A model generated the notes under the pieces. That model ran no database searches. It saw only the letters and a program-made list of their open reading frames with translations, and had not been told where the DNA came from. A stretch of DNA of 64,000 nt, taken from the NCBI GenBank assembly GCA_041743085.1, contig JBGTNL010000102.1, positions 1 through 64,000 on the forward strand, written 5' to 3'. This DNA is from JAFMPW01 sp041743085. GTDB lineage: Bacteria > Bacteroidota > Bacteroidia > Flavobacteriales > Flavobacteriaceae. This document shows, one piece after another, positions 8,726-18,423 of this stretch. Position 1 is the stretch's first letter. Each line of letters begins with the position of its first letter. A program made the position numbers and the translations under genes.

Positions 8726-9751
8726 TCATTGAAAAGTAAGTTTCGCAATCCGGTTCCTTCCGGCCGCATAAGCAATACTATCATTCAAAAACCGGATGGT
8801 ATAAAAAGATTCGTTCGACAGTTCTGTCCATGAGATGCCCCCATCGGCGGTATAGCTAATTCCCGTAAACCCGACGGCGACAATTTCATCCCCTTCAGAA
8901 CCTGGTACAAATTGTACACAGCTTTTGTATGAAGGTTCTTGTCCGTCTGCAATCAACTGCCACGATTTGCCACCGTCTTTGGTTATTGCCTTATTCCCTC
9001 TATTATTTTCAGGCTCCGTATAATCCCCGCCCACGGCAATTCCGAATTTCTCATTACAGAAATCAATAGAATAAATGCCTTGCGATGGTTTATCCATTCC
9101 CAAGGGGGTTTCAAAAACTTCCCAGTTTTCCCCTTTGTCGGCTGAATAATAGATACGAGCCGCTGTAGTTGCAACCCATGTGTGGGCATCAACAACAGCA
9201 ATATTGGTATTACTTGCAGCAAATGCGCCCTCTCCTTCCACAGCGTCCGGAAGATCCGAACAGCTCATCTTCTTCCAAGTATGGCCGCCATCTCCGGTGA
9301 TGATAACAGAGAGGCATCCACCCATACTGTCCCCTATGGCCATGCCCTCTTTATTATTCCAAAATTTCATGGCGTCATAGAAGACCAGGGAATCATTTTC
9401 CTTATACACCAGTTCCATTTTGCCATCCTCACCCGTTTTATACAATAAGGCCGGATTGGCTACGGAAAGCATAAAAAAGTCGGTGGCGGTGTGCGCAACA
9501 GCCCTGAATTCGGGTAAAATACTGTCGAATTTCTGAACATTGGTTCTTACCCTACCCGTAGTTAAATCAACAGAACCAAATACGCCTTTGTTTGCGGCAA
9601 AAGCCAGACTTCCGGGCATAAGGGTTATGGCCCGGATACTGAGAGAGTCCTCGTAGATAGTTTCGGCGGTAACCGATGTAAACGGTTTTTTCTTTTCCTT
9701 ACCGGCACAGGAAAATATCAATATAAGGACTGCCAAGCACAGGTAGCGCAT
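8726..9751 (-). CDS. BNR/Ycf48-like beta-propeller lipoprotein
   Basis: A lipoprotein of about 341 residues. I chose the ATG at 9751, 13 codons inside the longest frame, because it starts MRYLCLAVLILIFSCAGKE, a clean lipoprotein signal with Cys15 as the lipidated residue. The mature part has repeated Asp-box-like units (ITGDGGHTWKK, YSADKGENWEVFE, ITKDGGKSWQLI, YTADGGISWTEL), typical of BNR/sialidase-type or Ycf48-like propellers. It should sit on the periplasmic or outer-membrane side. Flavobacterial relatives are often called oxidoreductases without evidence; binding or assembly roles are as likely. It stands alone on the minus strand. Confidence 0.82.
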   Translation of the reverse strand: MRYLCLAVLILIFSCAGKEKKKPFTSVTAETIYEDSLSIRAITLMPGSLAFAANKGVFGSVDLTTGRVRTNVQKFDSILPEFRAVAHTATDFFMLSVANPALLYKTGEDGKMELVYKENDSLVFYDAMKFWNNKEGMAIGDSMGGCLSVIITGDGGHTWKKMSCSDLPDAVEGEGAFAASNTNIAVVDAHTWVATTAARIYYSADKGENWEVFETPLGMDKPSQGIYSIDFCNEKFGIAVGGDYTEPENNRGNKAITKDGGKSWQLIADGQEPSYKSCVQFVPGSEGDEIVAVGFTGISYTADGGISWTELSNESFYTIRFLNDSIAYAAGRNRIAKLTFQ

Positions 9752-10057
9752 CTCCGTAATTTTTCTCAAAAGTAAACGGTATCCTTTCAAAAACCATGAC
9801 TTTCCTTTAACATCCGATATTGTGTATCAGGAGGGAATCCTAGGCAGGGAGATTGCTATTTGATCTTCGCTGGCCGATGGGCAATGTCCAAAATATTAAC
9901 TCTCTGAATCCGTCCGGGCAAGTGATTTATTTCTCTCTGCGATTTTTGCATGTTTTCTACGGTTTTTGCCTGAAACTTCCATAAAAAATCCAACAAAGGG
10001 TAAACCCGTCTTAACTATATATTTTGAGGTTAGCAAGAAAATCCGGCCCGAGTTCTA

Positions 10058-10065
10058 TACCTTTG
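10058..10065 (+). promoter_or_regulatory. -7 element of the rRNA methyltransferase gene
   Basis: TACCTTTG matches TAnnTTTG exactly and lies 17 bases before the start codon at 10083. The upstream TTG is not at the expected distance. Confidence 0.45.
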
Positions 10066-10082
10066 CCACCTAAATTTCTGGA

Positions 10083-11294
10083 ATGCGTTTACATAGAAAT
10101 CTTGTGTTTGCGGTAATAGACGGACTTCACCTTATTTTTAATGAAGGGGAATATGCGGATAAGGTGGTGGAGAAGTTACTAAAACGCGACAAACGGTGGG
10201 GATCCCGTGATCGGGGATTTATTGCGGAAACTACTTATGAAATTGTTCGATGGAAGCGTTTATATGCCGAAATTGCGGAAGTAAAAGCACCATTTTCCAG
10301 ACAAGGTCTCTTCCGTCTTTTTGCAGTTTGGGCGGTGCTTCGGGGAATTCCGTTACCCGACTGGAAACAGATTGAATCCACTCCATCCAGAAGGATCAAA
10401 GGAAAGTTCGACGAGCTTTCAAAAATCCGGAAATACCGGGAATCCGTTCCGGATTGGATGGATGAAGTTGGCGTCGAGGCATTGGGTGAAAAATTATGGT
10501 CTGCCGAAATTGCCGCTTTAAACGAGCAGGCAACCGTAATCCTCAGGACCAACAGGTTAAAAACCACGAAAGAAAAACTGGCTGCTCTTTTGGCGGCGGA
10601 TGAAATTGGCACCACACCCGTTAAAGGATATCCGGATGCAATTAAGTTAATGGAACGTACGAACGTATTTACTACGGAGGCATTTAAGGACGGATTCTGT
10701 GAAGTGCAGGACGCCTCCTCGCAATTGGTGGCTCCTTTTCTAGAAGTTGCACCGGGACAAAGAGTTATAGATGCCTGTGCAGGAGCAGGAGGTAAAGCCC
10801 TTCATTTATCCGCGTTGATGGAAAACAAGGGGCAGATAATAGCGTTGGATATCTATAAGAGTAAACTAAAAGAGCTTAAAAGAAGGGCTAAAAGAAATGG
10901 CGCCCACAATATTGACCCCCGCCTGGTAGATTCAACCAAGGTCATAAAAAAACTGTACGACAGCGCGGACAGGGTATTGATTGATGCCCCCTGCACAGGA
11001 TTGGGCGTGCTTAGGAGAAATCCGGACGCCAAGTGGAAACTGCAACCCGATTTTCTCGAAAAAGTGGTTCAAACCCAACAGCAACTCCTCCGAAGCTATA
11101 GTAAGATGGTGAAATCCGGAGGGAAACTCGTTTACGCTACCTGTTCCATACTTCCCCGTGAAAATACAGAACAGGTACAGGCTTTTTTAGCTTCGGAAGA
11201 AGGCTCTTTCTTCCAACTTGAAAAAGAGAAAAAAATCTTTGCTTCTCAGAGTGGCTTTGACGGATTCTATATGGCTTTACTTGTACGTACATAG
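10083..11294 (+). CDS. RsmB/NOP-family rRNA cytosine-C5 methyltransferase
   Basis: A 403-residue SAM-dependent RNA methyltransferase. The first 140 or so residues are a NusB-like helical region (MRLHRNLVFAVIDGLHLIFN). The catalytic domain has the SAM-binding motif DACAGAGGKALHL (from about 235), motif IV IDAPCTGLGVLRRNP with its Pro-Cys, and motif VI YATCSILPRENTEQ with the catalytic Thr-Cys. It would make 5-methylcytosine in 16S rRNA, as RsmB does at C967 in E. coli, but the exact site cannot be read from sequence. It is monocistronic, with a TACCTTTG promoter element in front and a terminator-like hairpin behind. Confidence 0.93.
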   Translation: MRLHRNLVFAVIDGLHLIFNEGEYADKVVEKLLKRDKRWGSRDRGFIAETTYEIVRWKRLYAEIAEVKAPFSRQGLFRLFAVWAVLRGIPLPDWKQIESTPSRRIKGKFDELSKIRKYRESVPDWMDEVGVEALGEKLWSAEIAALNEQATVILRTNRLKTTKEKLAALLAADEIGTTPVKGYPDAIKLMERTNVFTTEAFKDGFCEVQDASSQLVAPFLEVAPGQRVIDACAGAGGKALHLSALMENKGQIIALDIYKSKLKELKRRAKRNGAHNIDPRLVDSTKVIKKLYDSADRVLIDAPCTGLGVLRRNPDAKWKLQPDFLEKVVQTQQQLLRSYSKMVKSGGKLVYATCSILPRENTEQVQAFLASEEGSFFQLEKEKKIFASQSGFDGFYMALLVRT

Positions 11295-11335
11295 CCCGGA
11301 ACAATAGGATTTCTGAAAACTTGCCGGTCATCAGA

Positions 11336-11354
11336 AAAAACCTGCCCGGTTTTT
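11336..11354 (+). terminator. candidate intrinsic terminator after the rRNA methyltransferase gene
   Basis: The stem AAAAACC/GGTTTTT encloses a TGCCC loop, 42 bases after the stop codon, with T residues on the 3' side. The stem is short and AT-rich. Confidence 0.4.
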
Positions 11355-11446
11355 GAAACCTTGCCGGTTTGTAATGCTGCACATGGGAAGTGATTAACAA
11401 ACCAACGGCAATAATTACTCTGCAAAAATCATTACCTAAAAAGACG

Positions 11447-11454
11447 TAAATTTG
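11447..11454 (+). promoter_or_regulatory. -7 promoter element of purL
   Basis: TAAATTTG fits TAnnTTTG and lies 23 bases before the ATG at 11478. No good upstream TTG is visible. Confidence 0.4.
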
Positions 11455-11477
11455 TGCTTTCTTAATCGCAGTTGCCA

Positions 11478-14400
11478 ATGATTCATTTTTTCGGGGAAAT
11501 TTCCACAAAGATCCATGTAGTTGAGGCTACCGGAGAATTTTCAAAGGAAGATACGGAAAAACTTATTTGGTTGTTCGGCAACCAACCAAAAGTAAACTCG
11601 GCGTCTATAGACGCCTTTTTCGTAGGTCCAAGGGCCGCTATGATCACTCCCTGGAGCACTAACGCCACAGAAATTACTCAAAATATGGGGATTTCGGGAA
11701 TCCTTAGAATCGAGGAATTCCAAGCGGTCCCTGAAAATTTCATAGCTTTTGATCCCATGCTCTCCCAGAAATATAACGTTTTGGGGCAAAATATTTTTAA
11801 GATCGAGGTGGTTCCCGAGACTATTTTAGAGATCGATGACATTGCCTTGTATAATGAGCGGGAAGGCTTAGCCCTGAGTGATGAAGAAGTGGAATACCTG
11901 GGGCAGCTCTCAACACGGTTGGACCGTAAACTAACGGACTCTGAAGTATTCGGGTTTAGTCAGGTAAACTCCGAACATTGCCGGCATAAAATCTTTAACG
12001 GGACTTTTGTTATCGATGACAGGGAAATGCCTTCAACACTTTTCCAACTTATCAAAAAAACCTCCCTCGAAAACCCAAATACTATTGTCTCTGCCTACAA
12101 AGACAATGTTGCCTTTATTAAGGGACCGAGAGTACGGCAATTTGCCCCAACAACTGCAGACAAACCCGATTTCTACGAGGAAACGGACTTTGAATCGGTC
12201 ATATCCCTCAAAGCGGAAACGCATAATTTCCCCACAACAGTTGAGCCTTTTAACGGCGCGGCGACAGGCTCGGGCGGTGAAATTCGCGACCGGCTGGCAG
12301 GAGGGAAAGGTTCCATTCCCCTGGCGGGGACGGCAGTATACATGACCTCCTACCCTCGCCTGGAAAAGGACCGCTCCTGGGAAGAAGGAATGGAAGAACG
12401 AAAATGGTTGTACCAAACCCCGATCGACATTCTTATTAAAGCGTCTAACGGGGCATCGGATTTTGGAAATAAATTTGGGCAGCCACTGATAGCGGGGTCT
12501 GTCTTAACCTTTGAACATGAAGAAAATTCAAGAAAACTGGGTTATGATAAAGTGATCATGCAGGCAGGTGGCATAGGTTACGGAAAGGCTGATCAGGCTT
12601 TAAAAGACACCCCTAAAACCGGAGATAAAATAGTACTTCTCGGGGGCGATAATTATCGGATAGGTATGGGGGGTGCAGCGGTATCCAGTGCGGATACAGG
12701 AGAATTCAGCGCTGCAATTGAGTTAAATGCTGTGCAGCGTTCCAATCCCGAGATGCAGAAAAGAGCGGCTAATGCCATCAGGGGCATGGTGGAGAGCAAA
12801 GAAAATCATATCGTTTCCATCCATGATCACGGCGCGGGCGGGCATTTAAACTGCCTTTCAGAACTTGTTGAGGATACCGGCGGAAATATAGATCTTGATA
12901 AACTACCGGTGGGAGATCCAACGCTGTCTGCCAAGGAAATAATAGGCAACGAGTCCCAGGAACGGATGGGCCTGGTCATAGGACGGGACCACATCAGTTT
13001 ACTGCAACGGATAGCAGACCGCGAAAGGGCACCTATGTATAAAGTGGGAGATGTTACCGGGGATCACAAATTTACCTTTACTTCCAAATCCGGAGGACAA
13101 ACCCCCATGGATTTGGATCTAGGGGATATGTTTGGCAGCTCTCCAAAAACTATAATGAAGGATACCTCAATTACCCGGACATACCGGGCTCCTTCCTATT
13201 CTTGGGAACACCTTCAACACTACCTGGACCAGGTACTCCAATTGGAGGCGGTGGCATGCAAAGATTGGCTCACGAATAAGGTAGACAGGTGCGTAGGCGG
13301 CCGGGTTGCGAAACAACAATGCGCCGGGCCCCTCCAGTTGCCTTTAAATAATTGTGCTGTAGTGGCACTCGATTTTAGAGGGAAAGAGGGTATTGCCACC
13401 TCCATAGGCCACTCCCCTATTTCAGGAGTAATAGATCCTGATGCAGGGAGTAGAAATAGCATTGCGGAAGCACTTACCAATATCATTTGGGCGCCCCTGA
13501 AAGATGGCTTAAAGTCTGTATCCTTATCGGCAAACTGGATGTGGCCCTGTAAAAATGAAGGGGAAGACGCCCGACTTTATAGCGCCGTTAAGGCCGTATC
13601 CGATTTTGCGATAGCTCTCGGAATAAACGTGCCCACGGGAAAGGACTCTCTTTCCATGAAGCAAAAATATGCTGAAGATGAAGTCATTGCGCCTGGCACG
13701 GTAATTATCTCTGCGGCAGGACATTGCAGTGATATAACCGGGGTTGTGGAACCGGTTTTACAAAAAGATGGTGGCCCTATTTATTACATCAACCTCTCAG
13801 GAGATCAGTATAAGCTGGGGGGGAGTTCATTTGCACAGGTTCTCAATACCATTGGAGAGGAAGCACCTACTGTTGTGAATGCGGTTGAGGTGAAAAGGAT
13901 TTTTAACACAATGCAGCAGTTGATCAAAGACAGGCAAATTCTTGCAGGGCATGATGTAGCTTCCGGCGGGCTGATCACCACCTTATTGGAAATGTGTTTT
14001 GCGGATATGGATCTGGGCGCCGATCTGGACCTTACAAATCTAGGTGAAGAAGATACCATAAAAGTATTATTTTCCGAAAATGCCGGGCTGGTGTTTCAAT
14101 CGGCAGATACTGGTATTGAACAGGTCCTGGGGGATGCCCAGATCCCGTTTTATAAAATTGGTAAAGTGCAGGGTAGTTCTGAGCTCACCATCAAAAATAA
14201 CGGGGTTGAAATAGGTTTGAATATAGCCTCCTTACGTGATATCTGGTTTAAGACCTCTTATTTGCTCGACAACAAACAAACAGCAAAAGGCTTGGCGAGT
14301 ACCCGTTATGAAAATTACAAAAAGCAGGCTTTACTATATAACTTTCCTGATAATTATACGGGGAAGTGGCCGGGCAGGCGGGAAGCACAAAACATCCGTC

Positions 14401-15179
14401 CCAGAGCAGCCATCCTAAGGGAAAAAGGCAGCAATTCTGAGCGGGAGATGGCCAATGCCATGTACCTTGCGGGTTTTGATGTCAAGGACGTTCATATGAC
14501 AGATCTTATTGCCGGAAGAGAGACCCTGGAGGATATTCAGTTTATAGGAGCTGTGGGTGGTTTTTCCAATTCCGATGTTCTGGGGAGTGCCAAGGGCTGG
14601 GCAGGCGCGTTCAAGTATAATGAAAAAGCCAATACTGCTTTAAAGAAATTCTTTGCCAGACCAGACACCTTATCGGTTGGCATCTGCAACGGGTGCCAGT
14701 TGTTTATGGAACTGGAGCTTATTAATCCCGATCATTCCGAACACGGTAAATTGACCTATAACGACTCCGGCAAACACGAAAGTAACTTTACATCCATTAG
14801 GATCCAGGAAAATAATTCCGTTATGTTGTCTTCCCTGGCTGGAAGCACCCTGGGGGTCTGGATATCCCATGGGGAAGGAAAGTTTCACCTGCCTTATCCG
14901 GAAGATCAGTATCATATTGTTGCCAAATACGGTTATGAAGCCTATCCCGCCAATCCCAACGGAAGCGATTATAATACAGCCTTGATGTGCGATAAAACAG
15001 GCAGGCATCTGGTAACCATGCCTCATATGGAACGCTCTATTTTTCCCTGGAACTGGGCGTATTATCCGGCAGATAGGAAGGATAAAGTTTCGCCCTGGTT
15101 GGAGGCTTTTGTGAATGCACGGAAGTGGGTGGAGGAAAATAGTAGGCAGTCGGCCATACCAGCCGACAGCGCGTTGTAA
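11478..15179 (+). CDS. purL: phosphoribosylformylglycinamidine synthase, single-chain form
   Basis: A protein of about 1233 residues carrying out step 4 of purine synthesis: FGAR + Gln + ATP to FGAM. The length is that of the single-chain enterobacterial-type enzyme with PurS-like, two AIR-synthase-like and C-terminal glutaminase regions. Substrate-binding sequences include FSQVNSEHCRHKIFNG (about 155-170), KAETHNFPTTVEPFNGAATG and HDHGAGG. The glutaminase has the GICNGCQ nucleophile elbow (Cys near 1070) and a C-terminal HMERSIFPWNW segment. The longest frame starts at a TTG two codons earlier; the ATG at 11478 gives the natural MIHFFG start. It is monocistronic. Confidence 0.97.
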   Translation: MIHFFGEISTKIHVVEATGEFSKEDTEKLIWLFGNQPKVNSASIDAFFVGPRAAMITPWSTNATEITQNMGISGILRIEEFQAVPENFIAFDPMLSQKYNVLGQNIFKIEVVPETILEIDDIALYNEREGLALSDEEVEYLGQLSTRLDRKLTDSEVFGFSQVNSEHCRHKIFNGTFVIDDREMPSTLFQLIKKTSLENPNTIVSAYKDNVAFIKGPRVRQFAPTTADKPDFYEETDFESVISLKAETHNFPTTVEPFNGAATGSGGEIRDRLAGGKGSIPLAGTAVYMTSYPRLEKDRSWEEGMEERKWLYQTPIDILIKASNGASDFGNKFGQPLIAGSVLTFEHEENSRKLGYDKVIMQAGGIGYGKADQALKDTPKTGDKIVLLGGDNYRIGMGGAAVSSADTGEFSAAIELNAVQRSNPEMQKRAANAIRGMVESKENHIVSIHDHGAGGHLNCLSELVEDTGGNIDLDKLPVGDPTLSAKEIIGNESQERMGLVIGRDHISLLQRIADRERAPMYKVGDVTGDHKFTFTSKSGGQTPMDLDLGDMFGSSPKTIMKDTSITRTYRAPSYSWEHLQHYLDQVLQLEAVACKDWLTNKVDRCVGGRVAKQQCAGPLQLPLNNCAVVALDFRGKEGIATSIGHSPISGVIDPDAGSRNSIAEALTNIIWAPLKDGLKSVSLSANWMWPCKNEGEDARLYSAVKAVSDFAIALGINVPTGKDSLSMKQKYAEDEVIAPGTVIISAAGHCSDITGVVEPVLQKDGGPIYYINLSGDQYKLGGSSFAQVLNTIGEEAPTVVNAVEVKRIFNTMQQLIKDRQILAGHDVASGGLITTLLEMCFADMDLGADLDLTNLGEEDTIKVLFSENAGLVFQSADTGIEQVLGDAQIPFYKIGKVQGSSELTIKNNGVEIGLNIASLRDIWFKTSYLLDNKQTAKGLASTRYENYKKQALLYNFPDNYTGKWPGRREAQNIRPRAAILREKGSNSEREMANAMYLAGFDVKDVHMTDLIAGRETLEDIQFIGAVGGFSNSDVLGSAKGWAGAFKYNEKANTALKKFFARPDTLSVGICNGCQLFMELELINPDHSEHGKLTYNDSGKHESNFTSIRIQENNSVMLSSLAGSTLGVWISHGEGKFHLPYPEDQYHIVAKYGYEAYPANPNGSDYNTALMCDKTGRHLVTMPHMERSIFPWNWAYYPADRKDKVSPWLEAFVNARKWVEENSRQSAIPADSAL

Positions 15180-15314
15180 AAAGCAGGAAAGTTGAGTGTA
15201 AAAATATTTCCAGATCGTTTGTTCGGATTTTTTTTTGGGACGCGATTCATTTTGCCCTGACGCAGCACTGCGTAAATTACATTTTATAATAAAACTTTGC
15301 CAACAGTATATTAT

Positions 15315-15806
15315 ATGAATGCAATGCCAAAAATCCGTGCGGCTGCCTATACCGATGTTCCGGATATTGTGGAAATGATCGCCAATGACGAATTAGGCCG
15401 GTTGCGTGAAGATTTTCAGGAACCCCTCCCACAAAAATATTACGATGCCTTCGAAAATATCAGGGCAGATCCAAATCAGGAATTGATGGTTATGGAATCT
15501 GAACCCGGTGAAATAATAGCTACCTTACAGCTTAGTTTTATCCAATACCTCACCTATCAGGGAGGCATACGCGCCCAGATTGAAGCGGTACGCGTTCATG
15601 AAAACTACAGGAGCAAGGGCATGGGGCGGCAATTCTTTCTGTGGGCCATCAATCGTGCAAGGGAAAAAGGCGCTCATGTGGTACAACTGACTTCAGATAA
15701 AAAACGGCCAGAAGCACTGAAATTCTATCAAAAAATGGGGTTCATTGCGTCTCATGAGGGTATGAAGTTACATTTACATGAAATTCCCACTTCGAAGAAG
15801 GATTAG
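15315..15806 (+). CDS. GNAT-family N-acetyltransferase
   Basis: A protein of about 163 residues. Its N-terminus (PKIRAAAYTDVPDIVEMIAND) is a standard GNAT beginning, and RSKGMGRQFFLWAINRAREKG (about 105-125) is the acetyl-CoA pyrophosphate-binding motif (R/QxxGxG). The end (ALKFYQKMGFIASHEGMKLHL) is the conserved motif B. It transfers an acetyl group to an unknown amine. The longest frame starts at a TTG (15297). ATGs at 15315 and 15324 are both possible; neither has a clear ribosome binding site. It is a single gene in the plus direction, between purL and the acyl-CoA ligase gene. Confidence 0.85.
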   Translation: MNAMPKIRAAAYTDVPDIVEMIANDELGRLREDFQEPLPQKYYDAFENIRADPNQELMVMESEPGEIIATLQLSFIQYLTYQGGIRAQIEAVRVHENYRSKGMGRQFFLWAINRAREKGAHVVQLTSDKKRPEALKFYQKMGFIASHEGMKLHLHEIPTSKKD

Positions 15807-15977
15807 CAAGGTTGTTCAACATTGAACCCGTAATCCAAATAGTTGTACCCTGCATCCTAAAGTCGGTTGACGGTAACAATTTAAGTATCATCATTTCAAA
15901 ATTCACTAGATCCATACAAACCTTCAACAACTTCGTTATAATTTTCCTATTTTGCGGTGACCATTCAGAAACCAGGT

Positions 15978-17747
15978 ATGCAAAAAATCACCAGACTATT
16001 CGACTTTCCATATTACCAGTTGGAAACATTTAATATAGGCCAGGCCTTGGTTACCAAGCAGAACGGCCAGTGGATCTCTACCTCCACCCGGGAATATGTG
16101 GACAAGGCTAATGCTATTAGCCGGGGTTTATTACGCCTCGGGGTACGGCCAAATGATAAGATCGCTTTGATATCCATGACCAACCGTACGGAATGGAACA
16201 TTATGGATATCGGGATTTTGCAACTAGGCGCTCAGAATGTGCCTATTTATCCCACTATTTCGGAGCAGGATTATGCCTATGTCCTTAACCACTCCGAATC
16301 TACTTATTGTTTTGTCTCTTGCGGGGAGGTATTGGAAAAAGTTAATTCCATTAAATCGCAGGTCCCGACACTCAAAGAGGTGTATTCCTTTGACGTTTTA
16401 CAGGATTGCAAAAACTGGTCAGAAGTATTGGAATTGGGTGCAGATACCAACAACCAGGAGGAAGTTGAAAAATTAAAAGATGCTGTGTCAACTGAAGATC
16501 TGGCTACCCTCATATATACCTCCGGGACCACAGGGAAGCCGAAAGGGGTAATGCTCTCGCACAAGAACATCGTATCTAATGTGATTTCCAGCCAAAAACG
16601 CGTTCCGTTTGAACAGGGTGGCAGGGCATTGAGCTTCCTTCCTATCTGTCATATTTTTGAGCGGATGATCCTTTACCTATACCAGTATTGTGGCATCACC
16701 ATTTATTTTGCAGAGGGTTTGGATAAAATAAGTGATAATTTAAAGGAAGTAAAACCCAACGTGATGACCGTAGTACCGAGATTATTGGAAAAGGTCTACG
16801 ACAGCATCATTGCGAAAGGTTCAGAGCTAACGGGGCTTAAAAAGAAACTGTTCTTTTGGGCAGTGGACCTTGGCCTGAAATATGAACCTTACGGGGCAAA
16901 TGGGCCGTGGTATGAAATGAAACTCAAACTGGCAAGAAAACTGATATTCAGCAAATGGCAGGAAGGGCTTGGGGGAAAACTGGAAACCATGGTCTCCGGA
17001 AGTGCGGCTTTGCAACAACGGCTCAGTAGAATTTTCGGTGCTGCGGATATCCCGGTAATGGAGGGCTACGGACTTACAGAAACTTCACCTGTGATTTCGG
17101 TCAATGACCAGCGGAACGGGGGATGGAGAATCGGCACGGTAGGCAGGGTAATTGAAGGAGTTGAGGTCAAAATAGCCGATGACGGGGAGATCCTGTGCAA
17201 AGGGCCCAATGTGATGATGGGCTACTATAAAGACCAGGAGAAAACGGCGGAAGTACTTAAAAACAATTATTTTCATACCGGGGATATCGGGGAAATAGAT
17301 GCCGATGGATTTCTGAGAATAACCGACCGCAAAAAGGAAATGTTCAAAACGTCTGGTGGAAAATATGTGGCGCCGCAAATGCTGGAGAATAGTTTCAAGC
17401 AATCCAGATTTATAGAACAGATCATGGTAGTGGGCGAAGGGGAGAAAATGCCTGCTGCATTAATTCAACCCAATTTTGAATTCCTGTTCAACTGGGCCGA
17501 AAGGCATAAGATTACGCTGGGCGAAAACTCGGATATTGTGCATAATGAAAAAGTTTTGCGGCGTATTCAGGAAGAGGTTGACGTGGTTAACGAAAAGTTT
17601 GCCAAATGGGAAAAAGTGAAACAATTCAGGCTTACCCCGGATGTATGGACCGTAGAGGACGGCCATCTTACCCCCACAATGAAACTACGAAGAAAGATCG
17701 TAAAGGAAAAGTATATAGACCTTTATAATGATATTTACGACCATTAG
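15978..17747 (+). CDS. fadD: long-chain fatty acid-CoA ligase (AMP-forming)
   Basis: An enzyme of about 589 residues that activates fatty acids to acyl-CoA, feeding the beta-oxidation operon downstream. The AMP-binding P-loop is LIYTSGTTGKPKGVMLSHKN. The adenine motif is MEGYGLTETSPVIS, and the hinge region reads FHTGDIGEIDADGFLRITDR followed by KKEMFKTSGGKYVAP. Sequence and length fit the FAA1/AMP-forming long-chain group. The longest frame begins at a GTG (15957); the ATG at 15978 gives MQKITRLFDFPYYQ, the expected start. It is separated from the marR-fad operon by 219 bases with hairpin repeats and the operator palindrome, so it is probably a separate transcript. Confidence 0.93.
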   Translation: MQKITRLFDFPYYQLETFNIGQALVTKQNGQWISTSTREYVDKANAISRGLLRLGVRPNDKIALISMTNRTEWNIMDIGILQLGAQNVPIYPTISEQDYAYVLNHSESTYCFVSCGEVLEKVNSIKSQVPTLKEVYSFDVLQDCKNWSEVLELGADTNNQEEVEKLKDAVSTEDLATLIYTSGTTGKPKGVMLSHKNIVSNVISSQKRVPFEQGGRALSFLPICHIFERMILYLYQYCGITIYFAEGLDKISDNLKEVKPNVMTVVPRLLEKVYDSIIAKGSELTGLKKKLFFWAVDLGLKYEPYGANGPWYEMKLKLARKLIFSKWQEGLGGKLETMVSGSAALQQRLSRIFGAADIPVMEGYGLTETSPVISVNDQRNGGWRIGTVGRVIEGVEVKIADDGEILCKGPNVMMGYYKDQEKTAEVLKNNYFHTGDIGEIDADGFLRITDRKKEMFKTSGGKYVAPQMLENSFKQSRFIEQIMVVGEGEKMPAALIQPNFEFLFNWAERHKITLGENSDIVHNEKVLRRIQEEVDVVNEKFAKWEKVKQFRLTPDVWTVEDGHLTPTMKLRRKIVKEKYIDLYNDIYDH

Positions 17748-17832
17748 ACCATGAGTCGTATCATCTAGGCTTCACCCAATTTTTGCGTACCCGCATCAAT
17801 TTAAAATCAATAAAAAATTTCTTGAAAGTTTA

Positions 17833-17874
17833 CCCGCCTCTGGCGGGCGACTATCCCTGCCTGCGGCAGGCAGG
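17833..17874. repeat. paired hairpin repeats (REP-like)
   Basis: Two hairpins stand in a row: CCCGCC/GGCGGG with a TCT loop at 17833-17847, and CCTGCCTGCGGCAGGCAGG at 17856-17874. The second motif recurs in variant form at 41591-41613, 44592-44611 and 56091-56109. They lie downstream of fadD and could also help end its transcript. Confidence 0.65.
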
Positions 17875-17920
17875 CTCAAGGCAGAGCCATAGGGGAATTA
17901 CTTAGATTAGAGTTTTCTGT

Positions 17921-17946
17921 AATTTATTATGCATGCATAATAAATT
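17921..17946. promoter_or_regulatory. perfect 26-bp palindrome, candidate MarR operator
   Basis: Positions 17921-17946 form an exact palindrome with half-site AATTTATTATGCA and its complement, centred on TGCA. It overlaps the expected upstream promoter region of the marR-fad operon, since TATCTTTG follows 5 bases later. MarR dimers typically bind AT-rich palindromes of about this size in their own promoter, so autoregulation, probably relieved by acyl-CoA, is the natural inference. Confidence 0.75.
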
Positions 17947-17951
17947 ATTCG

Positions 17952-17959
17952 TATCTTTG
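17952..17959 (+). promoter_or_regulatory. -7 element of the marR-fad operon
   Basis: TATCTTTG matches TAnnTTTG and lies only 7 bases before the marR ATG, implying a very short or absent leader. The region expected to hold the upstream element is covered by the palindrome at 17921-17946. Confidence 0.6.
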
Positions 17960-17966
17960 ATGGCCT

Positions 17967-18419
17967 ATGAAGGAAATCACAATAGATTATGCACTGCGAG
18001 CAACCTGGCAAGCGGTTGCCCGAATGTACAATGAAGAGGCCAAAAATTTCGGTTCTACCATGGCCGTAGGATTTACACTGCTCAGCATAGATCCAAAAAC
18101 GGGGACACCTTCAACGGCACTTGGGCCTAAAATGGGTATGGAAGCCACAAGTCTATCCCGAATACTCAAAAGTATGGAGGAAAGGGGATTAATTGAACGC
18201 AGACCCAATCCAAATGACGGAAGAGGCGTTTTGATTCATCTCACAGACTTCGGAATAGAAAAAAGAAAGGATTCCAAAGATGCGGTAATTCAATTTAATG
18301 AAGTGGTACGGACGAATGTTTCCTCGGAAAAGCTCGACTGCTTTTTTGAAGTAATGGAGACCATTGATCAACTTATAGCAGAGAAAAAAATATTTATAAA
18401 AGACACAACATCGAATTAA
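17967..18419 (+). CDS. MarR-family transcriptional regulator of the fad operon
   Basis: A 150-residue MarR-type regulator. The winged helix-turn-helix lies at about 45-105, with recognition helix EATSLSRILKSMEERGLIER and wing RRPNPNDGRGVLIHLTDFG. It is the first gene of the operon: fadN begins 4 bases after its stop codon. A perfect 26-bp palindrome lies over its promoter. By position it is likely a repressor of fatty-acid breakdown that responds to a pathway intermediate such as acyl-CoA. The ligand is an inference. Confidence 0.9.
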   Translation: MKEITIDYALRATWQAVARMYNEEAKNFGSTMAVGFTLLSIDPKTGTPSTALGPKMGMEATSLSRILKSMEERGLIERRPNPNDGRGVLIHLTDFGIEKRKDSKDAVIQFNEVVRTNVSSEKLDCFFEVMETIDQLIAEKKIFIKDTTSN

Positions 18420-18423
18420 ATCC

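Noticed and set aside
8141..8726. ORF on the minus strand at 8177-8419
   Set aside because: The plus strand shows clear remnants of a known family here; the minus-strand frame has no family resemblance.
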